A DNA stretch of 64,000 nucleotides, taken from NCBI GenBank assembly GCA_025210775.1, contig JAOARB010000007.1, forward strand, positions 148,913 to 212,912, read 5' to 3'. Of this stretch, positions 18,458 through 27,723 are shown one piece after another. Source of the stretch: Prolixibacteraceae bacterium. Lineage in GTDB: Bacteria > Bacteroidota > Bacteroidia > Bacteroidales > Prolixibacteraceae. A program made the translations under genes and the position numbers. Within the stretch, counting starts at the first letter, position 1. Every line of letters starts with the position of its first letter. The notes below the pieces were generated by a model. It was not told the origin of the DNA. It saw nothing but the letters and a program-made list of their open reading frames with translations, and did no database searches.

Positions 18458-18655
18458 ATGAATAACAGGAGTTGGGATAAGTTGGAAGAGAAACGTCCTT
18501 TTCCAGAGTCAAGAAAGAAACACTTGACATCTCCCCAATGGGAGCGAGTAGATCGTTGGATTGCATCTTTAGAGGAGCCCGATTTGATTATTCCTTCTGA
18601 AAAAACAATTAAAATGCTCCATTCTTATGCATTGATTCATTGGGGAATGGTTTGA
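18458..18655 (+). CDS. Small hypothetical protein, 65 residues
   Basis: A short, charged, Trp-containing open frame starts at an ATG 96 bp after the STN-barrel gene, on the same strand. It has no signal peptide or membrane helix. The balanced composition looks protein-like, but no family is recognised and the ribosome binding site is weak, so it may be spurious. Confidence 0.4.
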   Translation: MNNRSWDKLEEKRPFPESRKKHLTSPQWERVDRWIASLEEPDLIIPSEKTIKMLHSYALIHWGMV

Positions 18656-18693
18656 TTCCTGACTTAAAATACTAGATGAAATATTATTTATTG

Positions 18694-18724
18694 TTGTTTT
18701 TTATTTTTATAAAATATACCTTTG
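18694..18724 (+). promoter_or_regulatory. rnpB promoter, Bacteroidota sigma-ABfr type
   Basis: A TTG at 18694-18696 and TACCTTTG at 18717-18724 fit the TTG / TAnnTTTG consensus with a 20-bp spacer. The predicted start, 4-6 bp after the downstream box, coincides with the first base of the RNase P RNA helix. Confidence 0.75.
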
Positions 18725-18728
18725 CAGT

Positions 18729-19110
18729 GTGATAACTGCTCTATCGCGGGGATTCATTTGTGAATTTACGAGGAAAGTCCGGGCAACACAGAGCGTCATG
18801 CTTCCTAACGGGAAGATGGGTGTGAACTTATAGTAGCGTAACAGAGAATAACCGCTCCTTCGGGAGTAAGGGTGAAAAGGTGAGGTAAGAGCTCACCGGT
18901 GTCTGTGGTAACATGGACAGCCGTACGCCTCATGAGTTGTAAGGCCAAATATATCTCGAACTCTTTATTGAGTACAAGGCTGCTCGCTTTGGGAAAATCT
19001 AATTTTTATCGAGAGGGGTAGGCTGCTTGAGTTTATTGGTGACAATAAATCTAGATAAATGATAGAGGCCCATTTTTAATGGGTACAGAACTCGGCTTAT
19101 ACGTTGTCAC
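18729..19110 (+). ncRNA. rnpB: RNase P RNA, bacterial class A
   Basis: RNase P RNA is the catalytic component that matures tRNA 5' ends. The conserved 5' segment GAGGAAAGTCCGGGC lies near 18769, and the 3' partner ACAGAACTCGGCTTAT lies near 19085. The ends GTGATAAC and GTTGTCAC pair to form helix P1, which fixes the limits. The length of about 382 nt is normal. A good promoter and terminator flank it. Confidence 0.95.
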
Positions 19111-19117
19111 ATTTTTA

Positions 19118-19160
19118 AAATAAAGAGTTATACCTTCAGGTGTGGCTCTTTATTTGTATT
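19118..19160 (+). terminator. Intrinsic terminator of rnpB
   Basis: The outer stem AAATAAAGAG / CTCTTTATTT encloses an inner ACCT/AGGT hairpin and is followed by T-rich sequence, 7 bp after the RNA's last helix. Confidence 0.75.
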
Positions 19161-19187
19161 ATAATAAACCATTAAAACACACACATT

Positions 19188-19670
19188 ATGGCTATTTTTG
19201 GTACATTAGATCAAGTTATTGCACAAGTTCCTAATAATGAGTTACTACAAAAGGGACTTGAATTCCTAAAAAACAGTGACCTGTCTTCATTCTTTGATAA
19301 AGTTGAAGATGGAAATTCTTATACACATGAGATCGAAGGAAAGCGTCTTTTTGCTTCGTTTCAACAGTATACTACAAAACAACCAGAAGTTCCTAATTTT
19401 GAGGGACATCATAAGTATATTGATATTCAATTTATTTTTGAAGGAGAAGAGTTTATTCATAATGGATCGGTAACGGACATTCTAACTCAGGCAGAGTATG
19501 ATGATCAGAAAGATCTTTATTTTCCTTCTTTAAAGAACTATTCATCTATTAGAATGGATCGTGGCTTTGCTGCTGTGCTTTTCCCTTCAGATATTCATGC
19601 TCCTTGTCAAACTATCGGTGATCAACCTACCGTAGTTAAAAAGATTGTTGTGAAAGTGGCAGTGAAATAG
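19188..19670 (+). CDS. YhcH/YjgK/YiaL family protein (DUF386)
   Basis: This 160-residue cytoplasmic protein has the compact double-stranded beta-helix fold pattern of the family. HHKYIDIQFIFEGEE lies near residue 68, and a C-terminal FPSDIHAPCQ segment carries the conserved His. Family members are linked to sugar-acid or sialic-acid use, but their reaction is not settled. It stands alone between the rnpB terminator and its own terminator, so the neighbourhood does not give a substrate. Confidence 0.9.
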   Translation: MAIFGTLDQVIAQVPNNELLQKGLEFLKNSDLSSFFDKVEDGNSYTHEIEGKRLFASFQQYTTKQPEVPNFEGHHKYIDIQFIFEGEEFIHNGSVTDILTQAEYDDQKDLYFPSLKNYSSIRMDRGFAAVLFPSDIHAPCQTIGDQPTVVKKIVVKVAVK

Positions 19671-19695
19671 TTATTTTGATTACATATTGATCGAG

Positions 19696-19732
19696 AAACT
19701 CCATATTTGATGAAAATATGGAGTTTTTTTGT
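19696..19732 (+). terminator. Intrinsic terminator after the YhcH gene
   Basis: The stem AAACTCCATATTT / AAATATGGAGTTT is followed by seven or more Ts. Confidence 0.85.
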
Positions 19733-19864
19733 GGGTAATTTAGAATTATTCCATTATACAACTTCATTACTCCTCTATGGAAATAATGTTACTTTTGTAT
19801 ATTGTCTTTTTAGATGGGCTATATCCATCTAGATAGATATATATCTAATAAATGACAAAGGATA

Positions 19865-20671
19865 ATGAATAAAATTATAGGCAAAGAATACTTTTCGGAG
19901 AAAGTCGTTGCTTTTGAGATAGAAGCCCCTCTTATTGCAAAATCCCGAAAAGCAGGAAACTTTATCATTCTGCGTGTTGGAGACAAAGGCGAAAGAGTCC
20001 CATTAACTATTGCAGGTGCAGATAAAGAAAAAGGTACCATCCGTATTGTTGCTCAGATTGTTGGAGCTAGTTCTAAGAAATTGGCTAGTTTGAATGTAGG
20101 AGATTATATTACAGATGTGGTAGGTCCTTTAGGTCGTCCTACTGATATTAAGAATGTAGGTACTGTTTTGGCTTGTGGTGGAGGTGTTGGCGTCGCTCCT
20201 CTCTTGCCTATCGTAGAGGCTTTTAAGCAAGCAGGAAACAGAGTGGTATCTGTAATCGCTGCACGATCAGAAGAGTTGATTATTTTGAAAGAAGAGATGG
20301 AGAAATGGTCTGATGAATTGATTATCATGACCGATGATGGATCTCTTGGAGAGAAAGGATTGATTACCGAAGGTATGCGTCGTGTTCTTGAAAGAGAGAC
20401 GGTGGATGAGGCTATCATTATTGGTCCTGCAATCATGATGAAATTTGCTGCACAATTGACTAAAGAATTTGATGTTCCAACACAAGCTAGTTTGAATGCC
20501 ATGATGGTTGATGGTACGGGTATGTGTGGTGCATGTCGCGTTTCTGTAGGAGGTAAGACCAAGTTTACTTGTGTTGATGGTCCTGAGTTTGATGCACATC
20601 AAGTTGATTTCGACGAGATGATGATGCGTCTTAAGAGCTATGTGCAGGAAGAGAAACAATTAAATGATTAA
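19865..20671 (+). CDS. nfnA: NADH-dependent reduced ferredoxin:NADP+ oxidoreductase, small subunit
   Basis: The 268-residue protein belongs to the dihydroorotate-dehydrogenase electron-transfer/sulfide-dehydrogenase family. It has an FAD-binding barrel (about 1-95, with VPLTIAG), an NAD(P)-binding fold (about 100-210, with CGGGVGVAPLLP), and a C-terminal [2Fe-2S] site in DGTGMCGACRVSVGGKTKFTC. NfnB follows 28 bp downstream. Together they form a bifurcating transhydrogenase that couples ferredoxin and NADH to NADP+ reduction. An alternative is the accessory subunit of a GltA-type enzyme. The pairing makes Nfn the better call. Confidence 0.85.
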   Translation: MNKIIGKEYFSEKVVAFEIEAPLIAKSRKAGNFIILRVGDKGERVPLTIAGADKEKGTIRIVAQIVGASSKKLASLNVGDYITDVVGPLGRPTDIKNVGTVLACGGGVGVAPLLPIVEAFKQAGNRVVSVIAARSEELIILKEEMEKWSDELIIMTDDGSLGEKGLITEGMRRVLERETVDEAIIIGPAIMMKFAAQLTKEFDVPTQASLNAMMVDGTGMCGACRVSVGGKTKFTCVDGPEFDAHQVDFDEMMMRLKSYVQEEKQLND

Positions 20672-20699
20672 TTCTTATTCATTTCACGATTAGATTATT

Positions 20700-22154
20700 A
20701 TGTTGTCAGATAGAAAGGAGCTTTGGAGAGAAGAGCTTCGCAAAAAAAATAAAAATAAGGACCGTATTGCTATTGAGCGTGTTGTGATGCCAGAGGTGGC
20801 ACCAGAAGAACGTGTAAAGCATCAAGATGTAGAGGTAAACTGTGGTCTTTCGGTTGAGGCTGCACAAAATGAAGCCGTAAGATGTATGGATTGTTCTAAC
20901 CCTACATGTATTACGGGTTGTCCTGTAGGTATCAATATCCCTAAATTTGTAAAACAGATTGAGAAAGGTGATTTTATTGATGCTGCCGCTACTTTAAAAG
21001 ATAAAAGTGCACTACCTGCTGTTTGTGGTCGTGTGTGTCCTCAAGAGAAACAGTGTGAATCGCAATGTTTCTATACCTTGAAACTTAAGAAACCAGCTGT
21101 TGCTATTGGGTATTTGGAGCGTTTTGCTGCTGATTATGCAAGAGAAAATGATCCAAATCCAGCTATTCCTGAGATCAAACAAAATGGTATTAAGATTGCT
21201 GCTGTTGGTTCGGGACCTGCATCACTTTCTTTTGCTGGAGATATGATTAAAAAGGGATACGATGTAACTGTTTTTGAAGCCTTACATGAAATTGGAGGGG
21301 TTTTAAAATATGGTATTCCTGAGTTCCGCCTACCAAACGAGATTGTGGAGTTTGAAATAGAGAACCTACGTAAGATGGGGGTGAAATTTGAAACTAACTT
21401 TGTTGTTGGTCGTACGGCTTCTTTTGAAGATCTTAAAGAACAAGGATATAAAGCATTCTTTGTTGGTAGTGGAGCTGGTCTTCCTCGTTTTATGGGTATT
21501 CCTGGAGAGAACCTAAATGGTATCTTCTCAGCGAATGAATACCTTACTCGTGTTAACCTGATGGGGGCTTATAGAGATGATTCTGAGACTCCTGTATTGA
21601 AAGGTAAGCGTGTCGCTATTATTGGTGGTGGTAACACTGCAATGGACTCAGTGCGTACTGCTCGTCGTTTAGGTGCAGAAAAAGCAATGATTGTATACCG
21701 TCGTTCTATGGATGAGATTCCTGCTCGTGGAGAAGAGGTACATCATGCCATTGAAGAAGGAGTAGAGTTTATGTGTCTACATAATCCTATAGAATATAGT
21801 GGTGATGAGAACGGACGAGTGAAGTCGATGAAGTTACAAGTGATGGAACTAGGAGAACCTGATGATTCTGGCCGTAGACGTCCTATGCCAATCGAAGGGA
21901 AATTTGAGGAACTACCTGTGGATCTAGTTATTGTATCTGTAGGTGTATCACCAAACCCATTAATTCCATCTTGTTTGCCTTCGGTACGTACGTCTAAGTG
22001 GGGTACAGTATTGGTTGGAGATGAGACGATGCAGTCGGATGTGGAAGAAGTATTTGCAGGTGGAGACATCGTAAGAGGTGGAGCAACCGTGATTCTAGCA
22101 ATGGGAGATGGTCGTAAAGCTGCCGATTCTATGGATGCTTATTTTAAGAAATAA
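20700..22154 (+). CDS. nfnB: NfnB subunit / GltA-type FAD-dependent oxidoreductase
   Basis: This 484-residue cytoplasmic protein matches the family often annotated as homotetrameric NADPH glutamate synthase, which includes NfnB. Two four-cysteine groups for [4Fe-4S] clusters lie in the first 130 residues (CMDCSNPTCITGCP and CGRVCPQEKQCESQC). An FAD site (GSGPASLSFAGD, near 165) and an NADPH site (GGGNTAMDSVRTARRLG, near 310) follow, and FAGGDIVRGGATVILAMGDG lies near the C-terminus. No glutaminase-bearing GltB is nearby, which with nfnA immediately upstream favours an Nfn transhydrogenase role. Confidence 0.88.
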   Translation: MLSDRKELWREELRKKNKNKDRIAIERVVMPEVAPEERVKHQDVEVNCGLSVEAAQNEAVRCMDCSNPTCITGCPVGINIPKFVKQIEKGDFIDAAATLKDKSALPAVCGRVCPQEKQCESQCFYTLKLKKPAVAIGYLERFAADYARENDPNPAIPEIKQNGIKIAAVGSGPASLSFAGDMIKKGYDVTVFEALHEIGGVLKYGIPEFRLPNEIVEFEIENLRKMGVKFETNFVVGRTASFEDLKEQGYKAFFVGSGAGLPRFMGIPGENLNGIFSANEYLTRVNLMGAYRDDSETPVLKGKRVAIIGGGNTAMDSVRTARRLGAEKAMIVYRRSMDEIPARGEEVHHAIEEGVEFMCLHNPIEYSGDENGRVKSMKLQVMELGEPDDSGRRRPMPIEGKFEELPVDLVIVSVGVSPNPLIPSCLPSVRTSKWGTVLVGDETMQSDVEEVFAGGDIVRGGATVILAMGDGRKAADSMDAYFKK

Positions 22155-22190
22155 TAAATTTAAGTTTTATTTAGAACTTATTTTATAGTG

Positions 22191-22226
22191 AAAAGGTTGT
22201 ATATTGTAATATACAACCTTTTCTTA
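22191..22226 (+). terminator. Intrinsic terminator of the nfnAB operon
   Basis: A 14-bp perfect stem AAAAGGTTGTATAT / ATATACAACCTTTT with a 4-nt loop is followed by CTTATTG. Confidence 0.85.
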
Positions 22227-22252
22227 TTGTTTAAAGAATGATTATGTGAACT

Positions 22253-24391
22253 ATGAAATATTTTAGCCAAACCTTTACTCTCTTTTTTACCTTAAGCTTC
22301 TTAGTCCTTTCTACTACTATTTATGGCCAGACGCTTCCTTATACAAAATATAAATCAGTTGATAAACCTGTTTTAAACGTTCCTGTTTATACTCTTCCTC
22401 AGCAAAATAACTTCTCGTTGCAAGAGAAATATAAGCCTACACCTCGGAAAAGAATGCAGATTGCTGAAGAAGTTAATCTTCAGTGGAATTTTATATCTAA
22501 AGCAACAAAGATTGATTTTCAAGATCAATCGGCTGCATATCTAATAAAACTACATTCTGTAGATGCTTTTTTTATGAATGTTATTTTTTCTCGCCTTTCT
22601 ATTGCCTCTGGCATGAGGATGTTTGTATATGGCGCCCAACCTTCTAATTATCATCCTATTCAAGCAGGAATGGAAAATGCTATTGGGGGATATTTGTCTA
22701 ATATGGTAAAAGGAGATTCTCTTTTTATTGAACTTGATATTCCTTCGGATTTACTTAAAGAAAACGTAGATATACAGATAGAATGTGTGAACCATGGCTT
22801 TAGACCATTGCCCGGAAGTGGAAATTCATTGCATCGCAAAGGATATGGGGACTCTGGTAATTGTGAGGTTGATATTAATTGTACCAATGATGGTGCTTTG
22901 CAAAAGCTTAAAAGAAGCGTTTGTCGTTTGATTGTTGATGGGCGATATTTCTGTACAGGAACTTTGATGAATAGTACCTCTTTGGAGAAACCTCCTTATG
23001 TTCTAACTGCCAATCACTGTATCTCAACTGAAGATAATGCAGCGAATACTCTTTTTAATTTCAATTATGAAGCCTATCCTTGTGGTGGATTAGAAGGGTG
23101 GGAAAACGATATTATTAATGGAGCCGTGTTACGTGCTACAGCACCAGATCTTGATTTTACTTTGGTAGAGATGGGACAGTCTCCTTCTTTAGATTTACGT
23201 CCCTATTATGCAGGATGGGATAATTCTGGACTTTTTACCACTAAAGTAATTGGTATTCACCATCCACAAGGAGATGTAAAGAAATATTCTATCAGTAACA
23301 ATAGTCCGTCATTACAGAGTTATGGGGAGAATATTGTGGATGGATCTTCTATTTATATTAAGAGATGGGATAGTGGTGTGACCGAAGGGGGCTCTTCTGG
23401 TTCAGCTCTTTTCCATGAAGGTTTGGTTGTCGGTTCTCTTATTGGTGGGTATGCTTCTTGTGCTTTCCCTCGTAATGATTACTATTCGAGTCTTTTGTAT
23501 TCTTGGAACCATTATTCTAGTTCAAGTATGCAGCTTAAAGCGTGGTTGTCTCCTAATAGTGATATTACTTCTTTAGCTGGATATGAACCTGTTTCTGAGG
23601 ATTCGAGTTTCCAATTAGTTACAAATGTTGAATATGATGAACAATACGATAGCAGTTGGAACCCTGAAGTGGGGATATCTAGTGTCGGAGATCGTTTTAT
23701 ATATGATGGCTCTGTAGAAGTTCATAAATTAAGCTTTAGTCTTTTCTTTGGTGATAATGCTTCATTAAAGAATAATGATGTTTTACAGTTGTCTTTCTAT
23801 CAACAAAAGGATTTTGATGCAGGGGTATTTACTCCTCTTCAGCAATATGAAATTGCTATTTCGTCCTTAATTGGTGAGCGAAATTTGCTGTTGGCATTAC
23901 CGAGTCCATTAAAGATTGAGGGAGATCACTATGTGATGTTAAGTCTAAGAGATTCAAATTGGGACTCTTCTCTTTTGCCATATCAAGCATCAAAAGAGAA
24001 TGATCAGGATAATACGGGTTATTTTGTTGCTAACGGACAAATTCAACCAATGACTACAGCACCTGTGAATAAGTCGGTTTCCTTTTCCATAGGTGAATTG
24101 ATAAAAACGGAGAATGCTAATTCTATCGAACCAGAGAAGATACAATCGGAGGTTCGAATGTATGCATTGCCACAGAATGGAGCAGGTGCTTACTATATTT
24201 TTAGTCCATTACGTATGAATGATATTACGCTGGATATTTATAACGTAGAAGGGAAAAAACTCTATTCTGAGATGATGGATCTTCCTGAAGGGGGAAAACC
24301 TGTATCTTTGCATGGATTCAATAAGGGAGTCTATCTGTTTTCATTTTACCATGCAGGTGTTCATTATAGTGGGAAATTTTTAATCCCATAG
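22253..24391 (+). CDS. Secreted lysyl-endopeptidase-like serine protease with T9SS sorting tail
   Basis: The 712-residue protein has a signal peptide (about 1-25), a pro-region to about 205, and a chymotrypsin-fold catalytic domain. The triad is visible as VLTANHC (His), DLDFTLVEM (Asp) and EGGSSGSAL (Ser). The many cysteines and the order of motifs resemble Achromobacter protease I. A linker or beta domain (about 460-630) leads to a C-terminal 75-residue type IX sorting domain (DITLDIYNVEGKKLYSE ... GKFLIP). It should be exported to the surface or medium and cut proteins, possibly after Lys. The specificity is inferred from the family only. Confidence 0.88.
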   Translation: MKYFSQTFTLFFTLSFLVLSTTIYGQTLPYTKYKSVDKPVLNVPVYTLPQQNNFSLQEKYKPTPRKRMQIAEEVNLQWNFISKATKIDFQDQSAAYLIKLHSVDAFFMNVIFSRLSIASGMRMFVYGAQPSNYHPIQAGMENAIGGYLSNMVKGDSLFIELDIPSDLLKENVDIQIECVNHGFRPLPGSGNSLHRKGYGDSGNCEVDINCTNDGALQKLKRSVCRLIVDGRYFCTGTLMNSTSLEKPPYVLTANHCISTEDNAANTLFNFNYEAYPCGGLEGWENDIINGAVLRATAPDLDFTLVEMGQSPSLDLRPYYAGWDNSGLFTTKVIGIHHPQGDVKKYSISNNSPSLQSYGENIVDGSSIYIKRWDSGVTEGGSSGSALFHEGLVVGSLIGGYASCAFPRNDYYSSLLYSWNHYSSSSMQLKAWLSPNSDITSLAGYEPVSEDSSFQLVTNVEYDEQYDSSWNPEVGISSVGDRFIYDGSVEVHKLSFSLFFGDNASLKNNDVLQLSFYQQKDFDAGVFTPLQQYEIAISSLIGERNLLLALPSPLKIEGDHYVMLSLRDSNWDSSLLPYQASKENDQDNTGYFVANGQIQPMTTAPVNKSVSFSIGELIKTENANSIEPEKIQSEVRMYALPQNGAGAYYIFSPLRMNDITLDIYNVEGKKLYSEMMDLPEGGKPVSLHGFNKGVYLFSFYHAGVHYSGKFLIP

Positions 24392-24452
24392 TGTCCTATT
24401 TCTCAATGAAAGCTATTATTTTTGATCTCACAAATAAGAGAATAAATTTTTT

Positions 24453-25586
24453 ATGTATCGATTTGCTTGGGTTGTTTCATGTTTGCTATTACTGTATAGT
24501 TGTGGAACGAAAAATGAGAAAAAGTTGACCGAAGGGGCAACGGCATATCAGAAAACAGAATATGCAAAAGGTTTTTATATTAATCCAGAGGATTCAGAGG
24601 TAGTGGTTACCTCTCCTTGGCAGGGTATCAGTGACTATCATCTGTGTTATTACAAGTCTGATACGATATTGAAATCTGATGATCACACCATGACGGTGGC
24701 GATACCTAAAAAGATAAATCGAATAATAACTTTCTCTACTACGCATATTGGTTTCCTTCGTGCCTTGGGAGAAGATCATAAATTGGTTGGGATATCAGGT
24801 ACTAAATATGTTAATGATCCGACCATACGTAAACGAATAAATAGCGGAGAGATTCAAGATGTTGGATACGACCGATCTTTAAATGAAGAGCTGATCATCT
24901 CTTTAAAGCCAGATATCATATTTGCATATGGAGTCGGTAGTGAGGTGATGGAGTTGTATCAGCGTTTTAAAAAATTCAATATTCCTGTAGTGATTATTGG
25001 TGAATATAGTGAGATGCACCCTTTAGGAAAACTAGAGTGGATAAAGGTCTTTGGCTATATCTTTGGTAAAGAGAACCAGGCACAAAAGATATACACGGAC
25101 AAAAGAGAGAAATATAATAATTTAAAATCTTTGGTCTCTAAAGATTCTCTTTCTTTGCCTCTTGTGATGACAGGATTCCCCTATAAGGACTCTTGGTGGA
25201 TGTCTGGATCTAAAACGACTACCGCTCAATTTATAAGAGATGCAGGAGGAGAATATCTTTGGAGTAACCACAATACCAACAAATCTTTCCCTGTCGCTTT
25301 TGAAGAGGTATATATGAAGTCTGCTAAGGCTGATTATTGGATTGATTGTGGAAGTATGCGTTCTCGTAGTCAGATATTGGATAGTGATCCTCGATTTCGA
25401 TCTTTTAAACCATGGAAAGAGAACCATATTTTTAATAATAATAAAAGATTAAGCGAAGAGGGCGGAAATGACTTTTGGGAGAGTGGGGTGATCACCCCTG
25501 AATTGATCTTAGGTGACCTTATTGCCATCTTTCATCCTCAATTGATGCCTAACCATTCATTCTATTATTATACCAAATTAAAGTAA
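24453..25586 (+). CDS. ABC transporter substrate-binding lipoprotein (iron/metal-chelate type)
   Basis: This 377-residue lipoprotein has the lipobox LLYSC at about residues 13-17. Two lobes follow, with signature segments INRIITFSTTHIGFLRALG, LNEELIISLKPDIIFAYG and PVVIIGEYSEMHPLGKLEWI, and GSKTTTAQFIRDAGGEYLW in the second lobe. This is the BtuF/FecB-type binding-protein fold. The permease starts 2 bp after its stop. No cobalamin riboswitch is visible upstream, so iron siderophore or haem is more likely than vitamin B12. The ligand stays open. Confidence 0.88.
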   Translation: MYRFAWVVSCLLLLYSCGTKNEKKLTEGATAYQKTEYAKGFYINPEDSEVVVTSPWQGISDYHLCYYKSDTILKSDDHTMTVAIPKKINRIITFSTTHIGFLRALGEDHKLVGISGTKYVNDPTIRKRINSGEIQDVGYDRSLNEELIISLKPDIIFAYGVGSEVMELYQRFKKFNIPVVIIGEYSEMHPLGKLEWIKVFGYIFGKENQAQKIYTDKREKYNNLKSLVSKDSLSLPLVMTGFPYKDSWWMSGSKTTTAQFIRDAGGEYLWSNHNTNKSFPVAFEEVYMKSAKADYWIDCGSMRSRSQILDSDPRFRSFKPWKENHIFNNNKRLSEEGGNDFWESGVITPELILGDLIAIFHPQLMPNHSFYYYTKLK

Positions 25587-25588
25587 TT

Positions 25589-26623
25589 GTGTTAAAATCA
25601 AATTTTAGATATATTTTATTCTTCTCTCTCGCTGGCATTGTTCTTTGTGGAGTTCTTCTTATTGATCTTTATGTAGGAAGTGCTTCTATCTCATTTACGG
25701 ATCTTTTTTCTATTCTTTGTGGTGATAATACACACGATGTGATGGCTTCGACAATTGTGTGGGACATTCGCTTACCTCGCTTATGGACTGCCTGTGTCGT
25801 TGGTGCTACTTTAGCTGTGGCGGGATTGCAAATGCAAACAGTCTTTCGTAACCCTCTTGCGGGTCCTTATATCTTAGGTGTAAGTTCTGGAGCAAGTTTA
25901 GGGGTTGCTCTCTTGGTGTTAGGTGTAGGTAGTTCGTGGTTTAATCTTATTGGTTCTACCATGGGTAGTTGGACTATAGCAATGGCTTCATGGATCGGTT
26001 CAGGTTTGGTATTAGCCTTTGTATTATATGTCTCTTCTAGAGTAAAGAATATCATGACTGTTCTTGTTCTAGGAATTCTATTCTCTGGAGTGACCTCCTC
26101 TATTGTCAACTTACTACAATATTTTAGTAGTGAAGCAGCATTAAAATCTTTTGTTGTTTGGACTATGGGAAGTATTGGAGCAGCAACCAACGATCAGTTA
26201 TTTGTAATGACCCTTTTGTCATTCTTCGGGGTGATGATTGCCTTTGCTATGAGTAAAAGATTAGATGCTTTTCTTTTAGGTGAGCGTTATGCGATGAGCC
26301 TTGGGGTGAACCTAAAGTTGACTCGTGCGGCTGTTTTTATCTCAACAACATTTATTGCTGGTACGGTTACAGCCTTTTGTGGACCTATTGGATTTATTGG
26401 TGTAGCAATCCCTCATATTGCACGTATGATGTTGTCTACCGCTAGCCATAAGATATTAATCCCAGCTAGTATGTTATTGGGAGCAATATTCCTTGTGTTG
26501 GGAGATATCATCTCACAAGTGCCAGGCTTTTCTCTTGTGCTACCAATTAACTCTGTAATGTCCCTTTTGGGTATTCCAATAGTGGTATGGGTGATATTAA
26601 GAAAAAGGGTAATCAATAGTTAA
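25589..26623 (+). CDS. FecCD-family ABC transporter permease
   Basis: The 344-residue protein has about ten transmembrane helices. Family signatures include DIRLPRLWTACVVGATLAVAGLQ near 55-80, NPLAGPYILGVSSGASLG near 87, and the C-terminal GPIGFIGVAIPHIARM. The start is a GTG 2 bp after the binding-protein stop. No in-frame ATG lies near the N-terminus, so the GTG is well supported. It forms the membrane channel for the adjacent binding protein and ATPase. Confidence 0.92.
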   Translation: MLKSNFRYILFFSLAGIVLCGVLLIDLYVGSASISFTDLFSILCGDNTHDVMASTIVWDIRLPRLWTACVVGATLAVAGLQMQTVFRNPLAGPYILGVSSGASLGVALLVLGVGSSWFNLIGSTMGSWTIAMASWIGSGLVLAFVLYVSSRVKNIMTVLVLGILFSGVTSSIVNLLQYFSSEAALKSFVVWTMGSIGAATNDQLFVMTLLSFFGVMIAFAMSKRLDAFLLGERYAMSLGVNLKLTRAAVFISTTFIAGTVTAFCGPIGFIGVAIPHIARMMLSTASHKILIPASMLLGAIFLVLGDIISQVPGFSLVLPINSVMSLLGIPIVVWVILRKRVINS

Positions 26624-26634
26624 TCTTGCGAACA

Positions 26635-27630
26635 ATGAAATTGGAAATAATAGAGGGGTCCATTGGTTACAAGGAGTCTCACAAAGATAAAGTAGTAAAA
26701 TCAGGAATTAACCTAAGTGCCGATAGGGGAGACATTGTTGCCCTATTGGGAAGTAATGGGATTGGTAAGAGTACCTTACTACGTTCTATTGTTGGAATAC
26801 AACCACTCCTTGATGGAGTGATACAATATAAGCAACGCCCCATGTCGTCCTACTCTAAATCGGAGTGGTCTCGTATGGTTAGTTATGTCTCTACCGATAG
26901 TATTATGGTTCCTAATATGACTGTATACGATGTGGTATCATTAGGACGATTCCCATATACAGGATGGCTTGGACGTCTTCGCGATAAGGATACGCAAATC
27001 GTAGATGAAGCGATTAGTCAAGTAGGGTTAAAAGATTTTTGTTCTAGAGAGATCTCTACCTTAAGTGATGGAGAGAAACAACGAGTGATGATTGCAAGAG
27101 CGTTGGCACAAGATACTGAGATGGTTATTTTAGATGAGCCGACAGCTTTTTTGGATCTTCCGAATAAATATGAGATCATCTATCTTCTTAAACGTCTGGC
27201 ACGTAGTATGGGAAAGATAATTCTTTTCTCTACACATGATTTTAATATTGCGACACATGAAGTGGATAAGTTATGGTTGGTCACCTCTGATATATGTACA
27301 GAAGGGGCACCAGAAGATCTAATGAAGAGCCGTATTATCGAATCTCTTTTTGATAGTCAAAGAATTACTTTTGATATGAAACGTGGAGATTTTGTCTCTC
27401 CTCATAAACCTAAGTTTTATATTAATTTCCCACAATGGCTTTCGGATGAGGATTTTATGGTTATAGAGAAAGCACTTAAACGTATTCATGTCGGGATTGC
27501 TCCTGATGATGCCGATTGGTCGCTACATTATGAAGATAACAAATGGATTGTGGAGAATAGCCAAAAGAACAGTCACAACGCTTTTGATTCAATCTATCTC
27601 TTATGTCGTTTCTTTTCAGAACAACTATAG
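26635..27630 (+). CDS. ABC transporter ATP-binding protein (FecE/BtuD type) with C-terminal extension
   Basis: The ATG at 26635 gives 331 residues. A TTG three codons earlier (26626) is possible. Walker A is LLGSNGIGKST (about 38), the signature is LSDGEKQRV with Asp in place of the usual Gly, and Walker B is MVILDEPTAFLD. The H-loop is STHD. About 80 residues follow the canonical ATPase domain (from PKFYINFPQWL onward). They form an extra small domain of unknown role, longer than in typical 255-residue family members. It completes the importer operon. Confidence 0.9.
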   Translation: MKLEIIEGSIGYKESHKDKVVKSGINLSADRGDIVALLGSNGIGKSTLLRSIVGIQPLLDGVIQYKQRPMSSYSKSEWSRMVSYVSTDSIMVPNMTVYDVVSLGRFPYTGWLGRLRDKDTQIVDEAISQVGLKDFCSREISTLSDGEKQRVMIARALAQDTEMVILDEPTAFLDLPNKYEIIYLLKRLARSMGKIILFSTHDFNIATHEVDKLWLVTSDICTEGAPEDLMKSRIIESLFDSQRITFDMKRGDFVSPHKPKFYINFPQWLSDEDFMVIEKALKRIHVGIAPDDADWSLHYEDNKWIVENSQKNSHNAFDSIYLLCRFFSEQL

Positions 27631-27655
27631 ATATCTGTAATGGTTTGAAATAAAA

Positions 27656-27692
27656 TAGGAGCAATACATTTAATCTGTATTGCTCCTATCTC
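27656..27692. terminator. Bidirectional intrinsic terminator
   Basis: A 13-bp perfect stem TAGGAGCAATACA / TGTATTGCTCCTA has a 7-nt loop. T-rich tracts follow on both strands between convergent operons. Confidence 0.85.
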
Positions 27693-27723
27693 TTTTAAGG
27701 GCTCTACTCTTTATAGAGAGCTC

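Noticed and set aside
24392..24452. Cobalamin riboswitch upstream of the ABC importer
   Set aside because: Only 61 bp are available and no B12-box-like sequence or structured RNA is visible.
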